DNA of 64,000 bases from NCBI RefSeq assembly GCF_007049795.1, contig NZ_SCFY01000003.1, forward strand, positions 124,001-188,000, written 5' to 3'. How positions within the stretch are numbered: the stretch's first letter is position 1; each line of letters begins with the position of its first letter. The notes below the pieces were generated by a model. It worked only from the letters and a program-made list of their open reading frames with translations, did no database searches and was not told where the DNA came from. Shown in pieces: positions 17,465 through 26,149 of this stretch. The translations under genes were made by a program, and so were the position numbers. Source of the DNA: Ectopseudomonas mendocina (lineage in GTDB: Bacteria; Pseudomonadota; Gammaproteobacteria; Pseudomonadales; Pseudomonadaceae).

Positions 17465-18559
17465 TCAGATACGTACGCTGGCGAAAGTCGACTCGCCCTG
17501 GGCACGGTTGAGCGCCAACATGGCACCGGAATGAGCTTGCTGCTCAGGAATCGGCAACAGCACCACCAGGTTGTTACCCTGCTGACCGGCGCGCTCGTCT
17601 CGTGGCGGAATACCGAAGTATTCGCGGTAGCACTTGGAGAAATGCGGGGTCGAGACGAAGCCGCAAACCGAGGCCACTTCGATGATCGACATGCTGGTCT
17701 GCCTGAGCAACTGGCGCGCACGGATCAGACGCAGCTTGAGGTAGTAACGCGACGGCGAGCAGTGCAGATACTTCTGGAACAGGCGCTCGAGTTGACGACG
17801 GGAGATGTCAACGAAGCAGGCCAGCTCGTCGAGATCGATCGGCTCCTCAAGATTCGCCTCCATCAGCGCGACGATTTCCTGCAACTTCGGCTGGTTGCTG
17901 CCAAGCATGTGCTTGAGCGGTACACGCTGGTGATCCTGCTCGTTACGGATACGTTCGTAGATGAACATTTCGGAGATGCCGGCTGCCAGTTCGCGGCCAT
18001 GCTGCTGGCCGATCAGGTGCAGCATCATGTCCATCGGCGCGGTACCGCCAGAGGAGGTGTGGCGATTGCGGTCGATGGAAAACAGGCGAGTAGTGATGGC
18101 CGCACGCGGGAAGGCTTCCTGCATCGAGGCCAGGCACTCCCAATGCACGCTGCAATCGTAGCCGTCGAGCAGTCCGGCCTTGGCCAGCGCCCAACTGCCG
18201 GTGCACACCGCACCGAGCAGGCGCCCCTGACGCGCCTGCAGTTGCAGCCAGCTGACATGTTCACGCTTGACGCTGTGTTGAATATCCACGCCACCACAGA
18301 CGATCACCGCATCCAGCGCCGGCGCACTTTGCATGGCCGCGTCCGGGGTGATCTGCAAGCCATCGCTGGCGCAGACCGGCAGGCCATCATGAGTCAGGGT
18401 ATGCCAGCGAAACAGTTCCTTGCCGGAAAGCTGGTTGGCCATGCGCAGGGGCTCTACCGCCGAAGCGAGAGAAATCAGGGTGAAGTTGTCCAGGAGCAGG
18501 AAGCCGATGGACTGGGCGACACGGTTCTGGGGATGCGCCCCTTGGCTGAACTGCGACAT
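17465..18559 (-). CDS. gbdR: AraC-family choline/glycine-betaine regulator GbdR
   Basis: A 364-aa protein. Residues 15-200 form a DJ-1/glutaminase-like ligand domain (SIGFLLLDNFTLISLASAVEPLR at the start and AVCTGSWALAKAGLLDG in the middle). The C-terminal AraC helix-turn-helix pair spans about 230-335 (DLDELACFVDISRRQLERLFQKY, then SIIEVASVCGFVSTPHFSKCYREYFG). This is the layout of GbdR, CdhR and ArgR-like regulators. The cbc transporter, bet genes and dgc operon around it point to GbdR, the activator that senses betaine and dimethylglycine, over the carnitine regulator CdhR. A GAGAGG ribosome site precedes the ATG. It is convergent with the dgc operon and divergent from the first binding-protein gene. 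Confidence 0.88.
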   Translation of the reverse strand: MSQFSQGAHPQNRVAQSIGFLLLDNFTLISLASAVEPLRMANQLSGKELFRWHTLTHDGLPVCASDGLQITPDAAMQSAPALDAVIVCGGVDIQHSVKREHVSWLQLQARQGRLLGAVCTGSWALAKAGLLDGYDCSVHWECLASMQEAFPRAAITTRLFSIDRNRHTSSGGTAPMDMMLHLIGQQHGRELAAGISEMFIYERIRNEQDHQRVPLKHMLGSNQPKLQEIVALMEANLEEPIDLDELACFVDISRRQLERLFQKYLHCSPSRYYLKLRLIRARQLLRQTSMSIIEVASVCGFVSTPHFSKCYREYFGIPPRDERAGQQGNNLVVLLPIPEQQAHSGAMLALNRAQGESTFASVRI

Positions 18560-18678
18560 TGATGGAACCCTCTCACGCTAAGCACGGTGTGAGCCCAATT
18601 GAAGTGGGCCTCTGTTTTATCCTGGCCAGGTCTGAAAACCCGGTGGCTATGCATCTCTACGCAAAGGCCATGCCTAAA

Positions 18679-18694
18679 TTGATCAAGCGTTCAA
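18679..18694. promoter_or_regulatory. Possible BetI-like site upstream of gbdR
   Basis: The sequence TTGATCAAGCGTTCAA matches the operator upstream of betB (TTGATTGATCGTTCAA, 26225-26240) in 12 of 16 positions, including both TTGA/TCAA ends. If real, BetI could also touch gbdR or the adjacent binding-protein gene. The match is imperfect, so this is only a candidate. Confidence 0.3.
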
Positions 18695-18767
18695 TAAAAA
18701 CAGAGCCTTCCATGCGTGGCGCGCCAGACGGGCTTCTTGACGCGAATCCAAGAGCTTGCGAAACGAT

Positions 18768-18796
18768 CTCAAAGCCTCTTACCGCAAGGCTTTGAG
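18768..18796. other. 10-bp perfect stem-loop in the gbdR upstream gap
   Basis: CTCAAAGCCT (18768-18777) pairs perfectly with AGGCTTTGAG (18787-18796) around a 9-base loop. There is no T run in either direction, so it is not an ordinary terminator. Role unknown. Confidence 0.5.
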
Positions 18797-18876
18797 CATT
18801 TCGGTAGCACGGATTGAGTGGCCTGCTACGGCTGCCCTGATTACCAGTAACGGACGGACGGTAACAGCAGCGACCT

Positions 18877-18892
18877 ATCGGTCACGACCGAT
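18877..18892. promoter_or_regulatory. Dyad ATCGGTC-AC-GACCGAT between gbdR and the binding protein
   Basis: Two perfect 7-base arms are separated by two bases. Its size fits a dimeric regulator's operator and it lies about 360 bases before the binding-protein start. No regulator can be named from the sequence. Confidence 0.4.
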
Positions 18893-19251
18893 GGAGTCGA
18901 TGTCCCCACGCGTCGCACCAAAATCTCGCGAAGCGGCGGCCTAGCCAGAATCACTGCACCAGCACAGGTCAACGCTCACCAAAGTGCCAGCCGCCAGACC
19001 TGATATCGACAAGCGACCTAACGAATCCGCAACAGGTTCGCGATGATCCAACTTTCGCCATCACGTCCAGATTTCCAACCGACTCGTACATATTCAATCG
19101 CGCCGCAGCGAGCAGCCGTATCAAGGTCTTTTCTCGGCATGCCAGCGTCGCTTCTCGCCCAGAGGGCGGCCCACCTCTTGCTGTGAAATAGCCAATCGTC
19201 CGCTCCAGGAATCTTCCAGCGGCTTCAGCCGCCCGAACAGAGGCACACCCC

Positions 19252-20196
19252 ATGAACAGATTTGCTCGCTGGCTGCTCGTGATCGCCCTCACCTCCTCCA
19301 CCACCTTGTACGCCGCAGAATCCGAGCGCTGCGAGCTGGTACGCCTCAGCGATGTAGGCTGGACCGACATCACCATGACCACCGCCGTGGCTCGCCTGAT
19401 ACTGGGCGAGATCGGCTATCGCACGCAGATCCGCCGCATGTCACTGCCCGAGACCTATCGTGGATTGTCCGAAGGCCAGCTGGACGTATTCCTTGGCAAC
19501 TGGATGCCGGCACAGAGCGAGCAGGTACAGCCGCACCTGGACAGCGGCAAGATCGAAAAACTGCACACCAACCTGCCCACGGTGCGCTACACCCTGGCAG
19601 TGCTGGCACCAGGTTATGAGGCGGGGCTCAAGGACTTCGCCGACATCCATCGTTTCAAGGACAAGCTCAGCGGGCAGATCTTCGGCATCGAGCCCGGCAA
19701 CGAAGGCAACGAGATGGTCAAAGGCATGATCCGCGACAACGTATTCGGCTTGCAGGGATTCACCCTGGTGGAATCCAGCGAAAGCGGCATGCTCAGCCAC
19801 GTCGAACGCGCTCAGCGCCTGGGCAAATGGGCAGTTTTTCTGGGCTGGGAACCGCACCCGATGAACGCGCGTCTGAAGATGGGCTATCTGGCCGGTGGCG
19901 ATGATTATTTCGGCCCCAATTACGGTGCAGCGCAGGTCAACACGGTGGCACGCGGCGGCTTCAGCCAGCAGTGTCCCAATCTGGCCAAGCTGTTTCGCAA
20001 CATGACCTTCACCATCGCCGCAGAAAACCATTTGATGAGCGCCGTGCTGGAAGGCAATACCAATCGCCGCCGCGTGGCCAAGCAGTGGATCGAAGACAAC
20101 CCGCAGATGGTTGCGTCCTGGCTGGAAGGTGTGACTCGCTATCAAGGCGGTCCCATCAGCAAGGTATTCGACGTATCGCTAGCAAAAAATGACTGA
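19252..20196 (+). CDS. Choline/betaine-type ABC transporter substrate-binding protein (CbcX paralogue)
   Basis: A 314-aa OpuAC/ProX-type protein with a signal peptide (WLLVIALTSSTTLYAAES). It parallels CbcX encoded at 23285 along its whole length: VRLSDVGWTDI against VRFAEIGWADI, GIEPGNEGNEMVKGMI against GIEPGNDGNLLIDGMI, VFLGWEPHPMN against VFLGWAPHPMN, and GGDDYFGPNYGAA against GGDDVFGPDYGAA. The conserved Trp residues (GW near the N-terminus, GNWMP, GWEPHP) probably form the aromatic box for a quaternary amine. No transporter genes accompany it directly, so it probably feeds CbcVW. The binding preference (choline, betaine, carnitine) cannot be read from sequence alone. Confidence 0.88.
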   Translation: MNRFARWLLVIALTSSTTLYAAESERCELVRLSDVGWTDITMTTAVARLILGEIGYRTQIRRMSLPETYRGLSEGQLDVFLGNWMPAQSEQVQPHLDSGKIEKLHTNLPTVRYTLAVLAPGYEAGLKDFADIHRFKDKLSGQIFGIEPGNEGNEMVKGMIRDNVFGLQGFTLVESSESGMLSHVERAQRLGKWAVFLGWEPHPMNARLKMGYLAGGDDYFGPNYGAAQVNTVARGGFSQQCPNLAKLFRNMTFTIAAENHLMSAVLEGNTNRRRVAKQWIEDNPQMVASWLEGVTRYQGGPISKVFDVSLAKND

Positions 20197-20296
20197 TAAA
20201 TTCGACGAAATAGCCGAGAAAAATCAATAAAAATGGCAGAAAGCAGAGACCGCCACATGGATCGAAAGGGTTTTCCCTTGTCGTGTCGAGAATCAC

Positions 20297-20318
20297 GGCC
20301 AGGCTCGCAAGCCTGGCC
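20297..20318. other. Strong hairpin after the first binding-protein gene
   Basis: GGCCAGGCT (20297-20305) pairs perfectly with AGCCTGGCC (20310-20318) around CGCA. It lies about 100 bases after the binding-protein stop and has no T tract, so it may be a REP-like 3' stabiliser rather than a terminator. Confidence 0.55.
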
Positions 20319-20323
20319 AACCA

Positions 20324-20337
20324 TGACCGAACGGTCA
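20324..20337. promoter_or_regulatory. Dyad TGACCG-AA-CGGTCA upstream of cbcV
   Basis: Perfect 6-base arms around AA. Its half sites contain the same GACCG word as the dyad at 18877-18892, but in the opposite arrangement. It lies about 840 bases from cbcV. Candidate regulator site only. Confidence 0.3.
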
Positions 20338-21171
20338 CATTGCGCCGCCTTTGGATTTTTCAGTGCCTTTCGGCACGCCTCCACCTCTGGCTGTAAATTT
20401 TTTTCAACATTGCCACAGCCCCCGCGCTACGCCGCCTGCGCCTCGCTTAAAGGACTGAAAACCAGCACCGGCGCGGCTTTCAGCCTTGGCCAAGGGACGA
20501 AAAAGTCTGTTAAGGTTTTTAAAGCACGTTCTCGAAAGCGCTTCTCGATGCTCACATCGAGCGCTATTCAAAACGGCATCACGCAGTGCTTTCAGGAGCC
20601 CGAAAAACGGCGAAAACATGGAAAAATACGGGGTGTGACGGGCCATGTCGTCGCCCAACACGTCAGGGTCGCAAACCGATAATTGCGCAGACCCCAAGAC
20701 TATATCGTTGAGTCAGCCGATGACGTCGCTGCCGCCTCCCGAGGGGACCGGCAGACTGGGGCCCACCGCCCCGGACCGAAGAACAGATAAGCGCTGGCCC
20801 ACCATCGATAGGGTGCCAGCCCAACAAGAAATTTCGGATGTACGCATGCGCCAGGACGACGCATGAAACCCCAAAGGAATGGGCTTCGAAACACTGCCAG
20901 AGGGTTTGGAAAGCGGTTTGCAGCACGGCAAGACAGTGGTCACTCATCAACAGGTTGCAACGACGCAGTGGGCAGTTTCTGCCACCAGCCGCGTCCGCTG
21001 CAGCGTGCCCGAGCGCCACATCCGACGCCCGCAGCGAAGCGCTCGCCAGCCCCGAAACCCAGCAAACACCCAAACAGGTATCAGAAGCCTGACACCGCTG
21101 TTCTACGCTTCGACGATGCGTACCTAGCCGTGCCAGCGCGAACTGGATGCCGATTGAAGGGGAAACGTCCC

Positions 21172-22377
21172 ATGCAGTCTGGAAAGATCGTGGTCGAACA
21201 CCTGTACAAGGTTTTCGGCCCTAACCCACAAGAAGCCATCGACCTGCTCAAGGAAGGCTGGAGCAAGGAGAGGATTCTGGCCGAGAAAGGCGCCGTGATC
21301 GGCGTCAGCGATGTGTCGTTCAGTGTCGAAGAGGGCGAAATCTTCGTGCTCATGGGTCTGTCCGGTTCTGGCAAATCCACCCTGATCCGTCTGATCAACC
21401 GCCTGGTCGAGCCCAGCGGCGGTGACGTCTACATCGATGGCCAGAACGTGGCCAAGCTGCCGCAGTCGCAACTGATCGACCTGCGCCGCCGCGACATGAG
21501 CATGGTCTTCCAGTCCTTCGCCCTGATGCCTTCGCGCAGCGTGCTGGACAACGCCGCATTCGGCCTGGAAGTAGCCGGCACCGGCCGCAAGGAGCGCGAG
21601 AAGCGCGCCATGGAAGTGCTCAAGCAGGTCGGCCTGGACACCTTCGCCCACAAGTACCCGCACGAACTCTCCGGCGGCATGCAGCAACGCGTCGGCCTGG
21701 CCCGTGCGCTGACGGTCAACCCGTCGATGATCATCATGGACGAGGCCTTCTCCGCCCTCGACCCGCTCAAGCGCCGCGAGATGCAGGACGTGCTGCTGGA
21801 GCTGCAGAAGACCCATCGCCGTACCATCATCTTCGTCTCCCACGACATCGAAGAGGCCATGCGCATCGGTACCCGCATCGGCATCATGGAAGGCGGCAAG
21901 CTGATCCAGGTCGGCACCCCGCAGGAACTGATCGAAAAGCCAGCCAACGAGTACGTGCGCAACTTCTTCGACACCGTCGACACCAGCCGTTACCTCACCG
22001 CCGGCCAGCTCAAGGCCGACAGCGTGCCGACCTACGTCTACAACGGCAGCGCGCCGGACGCGGCGAAGATCTGCAAGGAGCTGCAGGCGCTGGACAAGCA
22101 CTACGCCTTCATCGTCGACGAGCAGAACAACTTCCAGGGTTCCATCAGCCTGGAGAAGATCGCCCTGATGGTCGACGGCGACGAACCCCGACCACTCGAA
22201 GCGGATGCGCTCAAGCAGGTCGTGCCGGTGCCCGAAGACATGCCGCTGGAAGATGTGATCACCCGTCTGGTGGACAACGAAGGTCCGATCCCGGTGGTGG
22301 ACGCCGACGGCCATTACTGCGGCGCCATCAGCAAGGGCCGTCTGCTGACCCGACTGCAGGGGGAATCCAATGAGTGA
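21172..22377 (+). CDS. cbcV: Choline/betaine ABC transporter ATP-binding protein CbcV
   Basis: A 401-aa protein, started at ATG 21172, eight bases after a GGGGAAA ribosome site and at the usual ProV-type start (IVVEHLYKVFGPNPQEA). Features in order: Walker A GLSGSGKST (residues 62-70), Q-loop MVFQSFALMP, signature LSGGMQQRVGLARAL, Walker B MIIMDEAFSALDP, H-loop FVSHDIEEA, and a C-terminal CBS-like part (VIDALITRL-type, here LEDVITRLVDNEGPIPVVDADG), as in ProV/OpuAA, where it senses ionic strength. It overlaps cbcW by eight bases. The complex imports choline and betaine and is known in Pseudomonas to work with several binding proteins. Confidence 0.95.
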   Translation: MQSGKIVVEHLYKVFGPNPQEAIDLLKEGWSKERILAEKGAVIGVSDVSFSVEEGEIFVLMGLSGSGKSTLIRLINRLVEPSGGDVYIDGQNVAKLPQSQLIDLRRRDMSMVFQSFALMPSRSVLDNAAFGLEVAGTGRKEREKRAMEVLKQVGLDTFAHKYPHELSGGMQQRVGLARALTVNPSMIIMDEAFSALDPLKRREMQDVLLELQKTHRRTIIFVSHDIEEAMRIGTRIGIMEGGKLIQVGTPQELIEKPANEYVRNFFDTVDTSRYLTAGQLKADSVPTYVYNGSAPDAAKICKELQALDKHYAFIVDEQNNFQGSISLEKIALMVDGDEPRPLEADALKQVVPVPEDMPLEDVITRLVDNEGPIPVVDADGHYCGAISKGRLLTRLQGESNE

Positions 22378-23254
22378 CAAGAAACTAGACCTGGGTAGCT
22401 GGGTCAACGACGTCGTCCAGCACCTGCTGGACAACTACAGCGGTGCATTCGACAGCATTGGCAGCGTGGTCGCCGGCTTCTCCGAGGCCATCGAGAAGGT
22501 GCTGATGCTGCCGCCAGCCTGGCTGCTAATCGCCATCTTCGTCGCTCTCGGCCTGTGGCGCATCGGCGCACGCTTCGCGATCTTCACCGCCGTGGCCTTC
22601 ATCCTTATCGTCATGACCGGTTTCTGGGATCAGACCGTGGTCACCCTCGGCCTGACCTTCTCTGCCACCCTGATTAGCCTGCTGCTGGGTATCCCACTGG
22701 GCATCTGGGCTGCCAAGAGCGAGCGCGTGGCGACCATCATCCGGCCAATTCTCGACTTCATGCAGACCATGCCGGCGTTCGTCTACCTGATCCCGGCAGC
22801 CATGCTCTTCGGCCTCGGTCGCGTGCCAGGCATCATCGCCACGGTGATCTTCGCCATGCCGCCAGCCGTGCGCCTGACCAGCCTGGGTATCCGCCAGGTG
22901 AACAAGGAAATCGTCGAGGCCGGTCAATCCTTCGGCTGCACCAGCCGCCAGTTGCTGTTCAAGGTGCAACTGCCCAATGCCATGCCGTCGATCATGGCCG
23001 GGGTCAACCAGACCATCATGATGGCCCTGTCGATGGTGATCATCGCCTCGATGGTCGGCGCCGGTGGCCTGGGTAACGATGTACTGGCGAGTATCCAGCG
23101 CCTGGACATCGGGCTAGGCTTCGAAAGCGGCATGGCCGTGGTGCTGCTGGCGATCATCCTCGACCGCATCACCGAAAGCTTCGGCACGCCGCAGACCGCC
23201 AAACGCGGCCTATTCGCCTGGTTCAGTGGCAAGCTGCAGCGCCAGTCCAGCTAA
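22370..23254 (+). CDS. cbcW: Choline/betaine ABC transporter permease CbcW
   Basis: A 294-aa inner-membrane protein of the ProW/OpuAB type with about six or seven helices after a short amphipathic N-terminus. The coupling motif EAGQSFGCTSRQLLFKVQLPNAMPSIMAGVNQTI (about residues 183-216) matches the EAA loop that docks on the ATPase, and MVGAGGLGNDV is the usual segment that follows. The gene overlaps cbcV by eight bases and is followed 30 bases later by cbcX, so V-W-X form one operon. Confidence 0.95.
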   Translation: MSDKKLDLGSWVNDVVQHLLDNYSGAFDSIGSVVAGFSEAIEKVLMLPPAWLLIAIFVALGLWRIGARFAIFTAVAFILIVMTGFWDQTVVTLGLTFSATLISLLLGIPLGIWAAKSERVATIIRPILDFMQTMPAFVYLIPAAMLFGLGRVPGIIATVIFAMPPAVRLTSLGIRQVNKEIVEAGQSFGCTSRQLLFKVQLPNAMPSIMAGVNQTIMMALSMVIIASMVGAGGLGNDVLASIQRLDIGLGFESGMAVVLLAIILDRITESFGTPQTAKRGLFAWFSGKLQRQSS

Positions 23255-23284
23255 TCCGTTTTTTCACTTCACAGGGAACCGCAG

Positions 23285-24229
23285 ATGAAAACGATCAAGA
23301 CCACCGCCGTCATCGGCCTGTTGTCCTGCGCACTGATGCAGGGCGCCATGGCCGCTGAACCGGCCAGCTGCAAGCAGGTACGCTTTGCCGAAATTGGCTG
23401 GGCCGACATCGCCGCCACCACCGGTGTGGCCATGACCCTGGCCGAAGGTCTGGGCTATCAGCCACGCAAGATCATGGCCTCGGTGCCTATCGCCTTCACT
23501 GGCGTGAAGAGCGGCCAGGTCGATGTCTTCCTCGGCTACTGGGCGCCGTCGATGGACTCGGTGATCGAGCCCTTCCTCAAGGATGACGGCGTCAAGGTGC
23601 TGCCCAAGGCCAACCTCGAAGGCGCCAAGTACACCCTCGCCGTGCCGACCTACGCAGCCGAGGCTGGCCTGAAGAGCTTCCAGGACATCGCCAAGTTCAA
23701 GGACCAACTGGGCGGCAAGATCTACGGCATCGAGCCGGGTAACGACGGCAACCTGCTGATCGACGGCATGATCAAGAACAATCAATTCGACCTCGGCGAC
23801 TTCCGCATGGTCGAGTCCAGCGAAGCCGGGATGCTGGTGCAGGTATCGCGCGCCATCAAGAAGAAAGAGCCAGTGGTCTTCCTCGGCTGGGCGCCGCACC
23901 CGATGAACACCCAGCACGACATCACCTACCTGTCCGGCGGTGACGACGTGTTCGGCCCCGACTACGGTGCAGCCAAGGTCTACACCGTGGTAACTCCGGA
24001 TTACGAAGCGCGCTGCGAGAACGTTGGCAAACTGCTGAACAACCTGCAGTTCACCGTCGATATCGAAAGCCAACTGATGGAAAAGGTGCTGGAGAAGGAA
24101 AACCCGCAGACCGTCGCCAAGGAGTGGATCAAGGCCAACCCGGCGATCCTCGAGCAGTGGCTGAACGGCGTGACCACCTTTGACGGTCAGGACGGCGTTG
24201 CCGCCGTGAAGAAACACGTCGGGCTGTAA
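23285..24229 (+). CDS. cbcX: Choline ABC transporter substrate-binding protein CbcX
   Basis: A 314-aa OpuAC-type protein with a signal peptide (AVIGLLSCALMQGAMAAEP) and the conserved quaternary-amine pocket segments FAEIGWADIAATTG, FLGYWAPSMD, GIEPGNDGN and VFLGWAPHPMN. It is the third gene of the cbc operon, 30 bases after cbcW. In Pseudomonas this component is the choline-preferring binding protein. A full-length paralogue lies at 19252, and a more distant binding protein follows at 24437. Confidence 0.93.
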   Translation: MKTIKTTAVIGLLSCALMQGAMAAEPASCKQVRFAEIGWADIAATTGVAMTLAEGLGYQPRKIMASVPIAFTGVKSGQVDVFLGYWAPSMDSVIEPFLKDDGVKVLPKANLEGAKYTLAVPTYAAEAGLKSFQDIAKFKDQLGGKIYGIEPGNDGNLLIDGMIKNNQFDLGDFRMVESSEAGMLVQVSRAIKKKEPVVFLGWAPHPMNTQHDITYLSGGDDVFGPDYGAAKVYTVVTPDYEARCENVGKLLNNLQFTVDIESQLMEKVLEKENPQTVAKEWIKANPAILEQWLNGVTTFDGQDGVAAVKKHVGL

Positions 24230-24246
24230 CAGGCCACGACCCGATT

Positions 24247-24274
24247 CGGGCTCGAACCTCAGGGGTCGAGCCCG
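24247..24274. other. Stem-loop after cbcX
   Basis: CGGGCTCGA (24247-24255) pairs with TCGAGCCCG (24266-24274). AAAATC follows on the plus strand, so there is no T run. It may be a partial terminator or stabiliser separating cbcX from the next gene. Confidence 0.5.
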
Positions 24275-24436
24275 AAAATCTCCTCGTAAACCACTAGCGG
24301 CTGATTTCTGGCCGTGACGGGGAGACTTTGCCCGCGAAACCGCTATCTGCTGCGCAACACGGATTCGCAAGGCCCGCAATGAGAACGAGCCAGTCAACGA
24401 TTTTGCAACTGCCACTCACTGATGGAGCACAACAAC

Positions 24437-25288
24437 ATGCGCGTACTTAAGCACCTCTGCCTCGGCGCTGCCGCCCTGGCCATCGGCATGGGCAGCGCCC
24501 TGGCCGCCGACAAACCCACCCTTAAGATCGGCTACGTCAACGGCTGGGACGACAGCGTCGCCGTCACCCATGTCGCCGGTGAAATCCTGCAAAGCAAACT
24601 CGGCTACAACGTCGAGCTGAAACCGGTCGAACCCGCCATCATGTGGCAGGGTGTGGCCCGTGGCGACCTCGATGCCACGCTCTCCGCCTGGCTGCCGGCT
24701 ACCCACGGCGAGTACTACGACAAGCTCAAGGACAAGGTGGAAATCCTCGGCACCAACTACTCCGGCGCCAAGATCGGCCTGATCGTGCCGGACTACGTAC
24801 AAGCCAAGACCATCGAAGACCTGGAAAAATATTCCAAGGACTTCGACGGCAAGATCACCGGTATTGACGCCGGTGCCGGCGTGATGCGCCGCACCGAAGA
24901 CGCCATCAAGGAGTACAACCTGGCCAGCATCAAGCTGATGCCGAGCTCGGGCCCGGCCATGGCCACCGCCCTGACCCGTGCAGAGAAGGCGCAGAAGCCG
25001 ATCGTGGTCACCGGCTGGATTCCGCACTGGATGTTCGCCAAGTGGAAACTGCGCTTCCTTGAAGATCCGAAGAAAGTCTTCGGCGACGACGAGCGTGTCG
25101 ACACCGTGGCCAACCCGGAACTGAAGGGCAAGGCCGCCGACGCTGCTGCTTTCCTCAGCAAGATTTCCTGGAGCGGCGAAGAAGTCGGTGCAGTCATGCT
25201 GGCCATCCGCGAAGGCGCCAAGCCTGACCAGGCCGCCAAGGACTGGATCACCAAGAACCCGGACCGCGTTGCGGAGTGGCTGAAGTAA
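24437..25288 (+). CDS. Glycine-betaine-type substrate-binding protein (OpuAC, third copy)
   Basis: A 283-aa protein. I use ATG 24437 because GGAG lies nine bases before it; the ATG at 24422 would place that site inside the gene. A signal peptide ends at ALAADKP. The ligand domain carries IGYVNGWDDSV, LDATLSAWLPATHG, GIDAGAGVM and VTGWIPHWMF, the aromatic segments of betaine-binding OpuAC proteins. It is only distantly related to the two CbcX-type proteins nearby. It is probably betaine-specific, similar in role to BetX or CaiX of P. aeruginosa, but carnitine cannot be excluded. It has its own 3' terminator and probably its own promoter. Confidence 0.85.
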   Translation: MRVLKHLCLGAAALAIGMGSALAADKPTLKIGYVNGWDDSVAVTHVAGEILQSKLGYNVELKPVEPAIMWQGVARGDLDATLSAWLPATHGEYYDKLKDKVEILGTNYSGAKIGLIVPDYVQAKTIEDLEKYSKDFDGKITGIDAGAGVMRRTEDAIKEYNLASIKLMPSSGPAMATALTRAEKAQKPIVVTGWIPHWMFAKWKLRFLEDPKKVFGDDERVDTVANPELKGKAADAAAFLSKISWSGEEVGAVMLAIREGAKPDQAAKDWITKNPDRVAEWLK

Positions 25289-25306
25289 GCCTCACCCTGT
25301 CGCATC

Positions 25307-25332
25307 ACAAAGCGGGCTTCGGCCCGCTTTGT
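25307..25332 (+). terminator. Terminator hairpin after the third binding protein
   Basis: ACAAAGCGGGC (25307-25317) and GCCCGCTTTGT (25322-25332) pair perfectly around a TTCG tetraloop, followed by CGTTTCC. The strong stem and the A/T-rich base make it a likely terminator for the binding-protein gene. Confidence 0.85.
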
Positions 25333-25451
25333 CGTTTCCGTAGGATGTCGCAAGGTCGCGTGTGCACCGCAGGCACCGATGATAAGGCGGTGTGCACGGC
25401 CAAGGTGGCCCCGTGACAGCCTGCGGAATCGGCGCCCCGCCCCCAGCTCGC

Positions 25452-25471
25452 TTGATTGATCGAACGATCAA
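25452..25471. promoter_or_regulatory. BetI-type operator upstream of betI
   Basis: TTGATTGATCGAACGATCAA lies 45 bases before the betI start. Its half TTGATTGATCG recurs exactly upstream of betB, and the site ends in TCAA as does the other. BetI is known to repress its own bet genes through palindromes of this kind and to release in the presence of choline. Confidence 0.78.
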
Positions 25472-25515
25472 AATCCGCCTAGACTCCGGCCCAACTTCAC
25501 CCGCTGGAGATCCCC

Positions 25516-26106
25516 ATGCCCAAGGTCGGCATGCAGCCCATTCGTCGTTCGCAACTAATCGCCGCCACCCTGGAAGCGGTCGACCAGGTCGGCATGGCCG
25601 ATGCCAGCATCGCCTATATCGCCCGCCTGGCGGGGGTGTCGAACGGCATCATCAGCCACTACTTCAACGACAAGAACGGGCTGCTCGAAGCGACCATGCG
25701 CCATTTGATGCAGGCACTCAGCAATGCCGTGGGGGAACGCCGTCGCGCATTGCGCGAGGACAGCCCGCGGGCACACCTGAAGGCAATGATCGATGGCAAC
25801 TTCGACGACAGCCAGGTCAGCGGTCCGGCGATGAAGACCTGGCTGGCATTTTGGGCCAGCAGCATGCATCAGCCGGCCCTGCGCCGCCTGCAGCGGGTCA
25901 ACGATCACCGCCTCTACTCCAACCTGTGTGGCCAGTTCCATCGCGCGCTGCCGCAGGATCAGGCGCGCTTCGCCGCCCGCGGCCTGGCTTCGCTGATCGA
26001 TGGCCTGTGGCTGCGCGGCGCGCTGTCCGGCGAGGCCTTCGACACCGAACAGGCGCGCCGCATCGCCTACGACTACCTCGACCTGCAATTGGCCAAGGCC
26101 CGTTAG
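25516..26106 (+). CDS. betI: TetR-family choline-responsive repressor BetI
   Basis: A 196-aa protein. The N-terminal helix-turn-helix (residues 10-55: [21 protein letters not shown], then [19 protein letters not shown]) matches BetI closely. The C-terminal domain ([28 protein letters not shown]) is the ligand and dimer part. It is the first gene of betIBA, with a matching operator before it and another before betB. BetI represses the choline-to-betaine genes and is inactivated by choline. Confidence 0.95.
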   Translation: MPKVGMQPIRRSQLIAATLEAVDQVGMADASIAYIARLAGVSNGIISHYFNDKNGLLEATMRHLMQALSNAVGERRRALREDSPRAHLKAMIDGNFDDSQVSGPAMKTWLAFWASSMHQPALRRLQRVNDHRLYSNLCGQFHRALPQDQARFAARGLASLIDGLWLRGALSGEAFDTEQARRIAYDYLDLQLAKAR

Positions 26107-26149
26107 GGTTGTCGGCGGCGAGGCCTCAAGAGCTCGATCCTTCAACCCT

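Larger units (their letters stand above)
18560..19251. other. 692-base gap between gbdR and the first binding protein
   Basis: I find no convincing gene here; the open frames lack family features and ribosome sites. It holds the divergent promoters and several dyads: a GCCCA/TGGGC hairpin near 18594-18610, a BetI-like site at 18679-18694, a 10-bp stem at 18768-18796, and a 7+7 bp dyad at 18877-18892. Base composition is slightly lower in GC than in the genes. Confidence 0.6.
20197..21171. other. 975-base gap upstream of cbcV
   Basis: No gene is supported. A plus-strand frame opens into cbcV from 20863, but that extension lacks ABC-transporter features. A 98-codon minus-strand frame (20404-20697) also has no recognisable content. 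The gap contains a 9-bp GGCCAGGCT hairpin (20297-20318), a TGACCG-AA-CGGTCA dyad (20324-20337) and a CATGCG/CGCATG dyad (20845-20865). It is the likely site of GbdR control of the cbc operon, with a long leader possible. Confidence 0.55.

Noticed and set aside
18969..19382. A 137-aa minus-strand frame upstream of the first binding protein
   Set aside because: It overlaps the start of a clear gene and has no recognisable content.
20404..20697. A 97-aa minus-strand frame in the gap before cbcV
   Set aside because: No ribosome site, signal or family pattern was found. It is kept as gap DNA.
20863..21171. A 103-codon N-terminal extension of CbcV
   Set aside because: The sequence has no ABC-transporter features, and a good ribosome site lies directly before the ATG at 21172.
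24247..24274. Calling the hairpin after cbcX a rho-independent terminator
   Set aside because: There is no T run on the plus strand, so it is listed as a stem-loop only.
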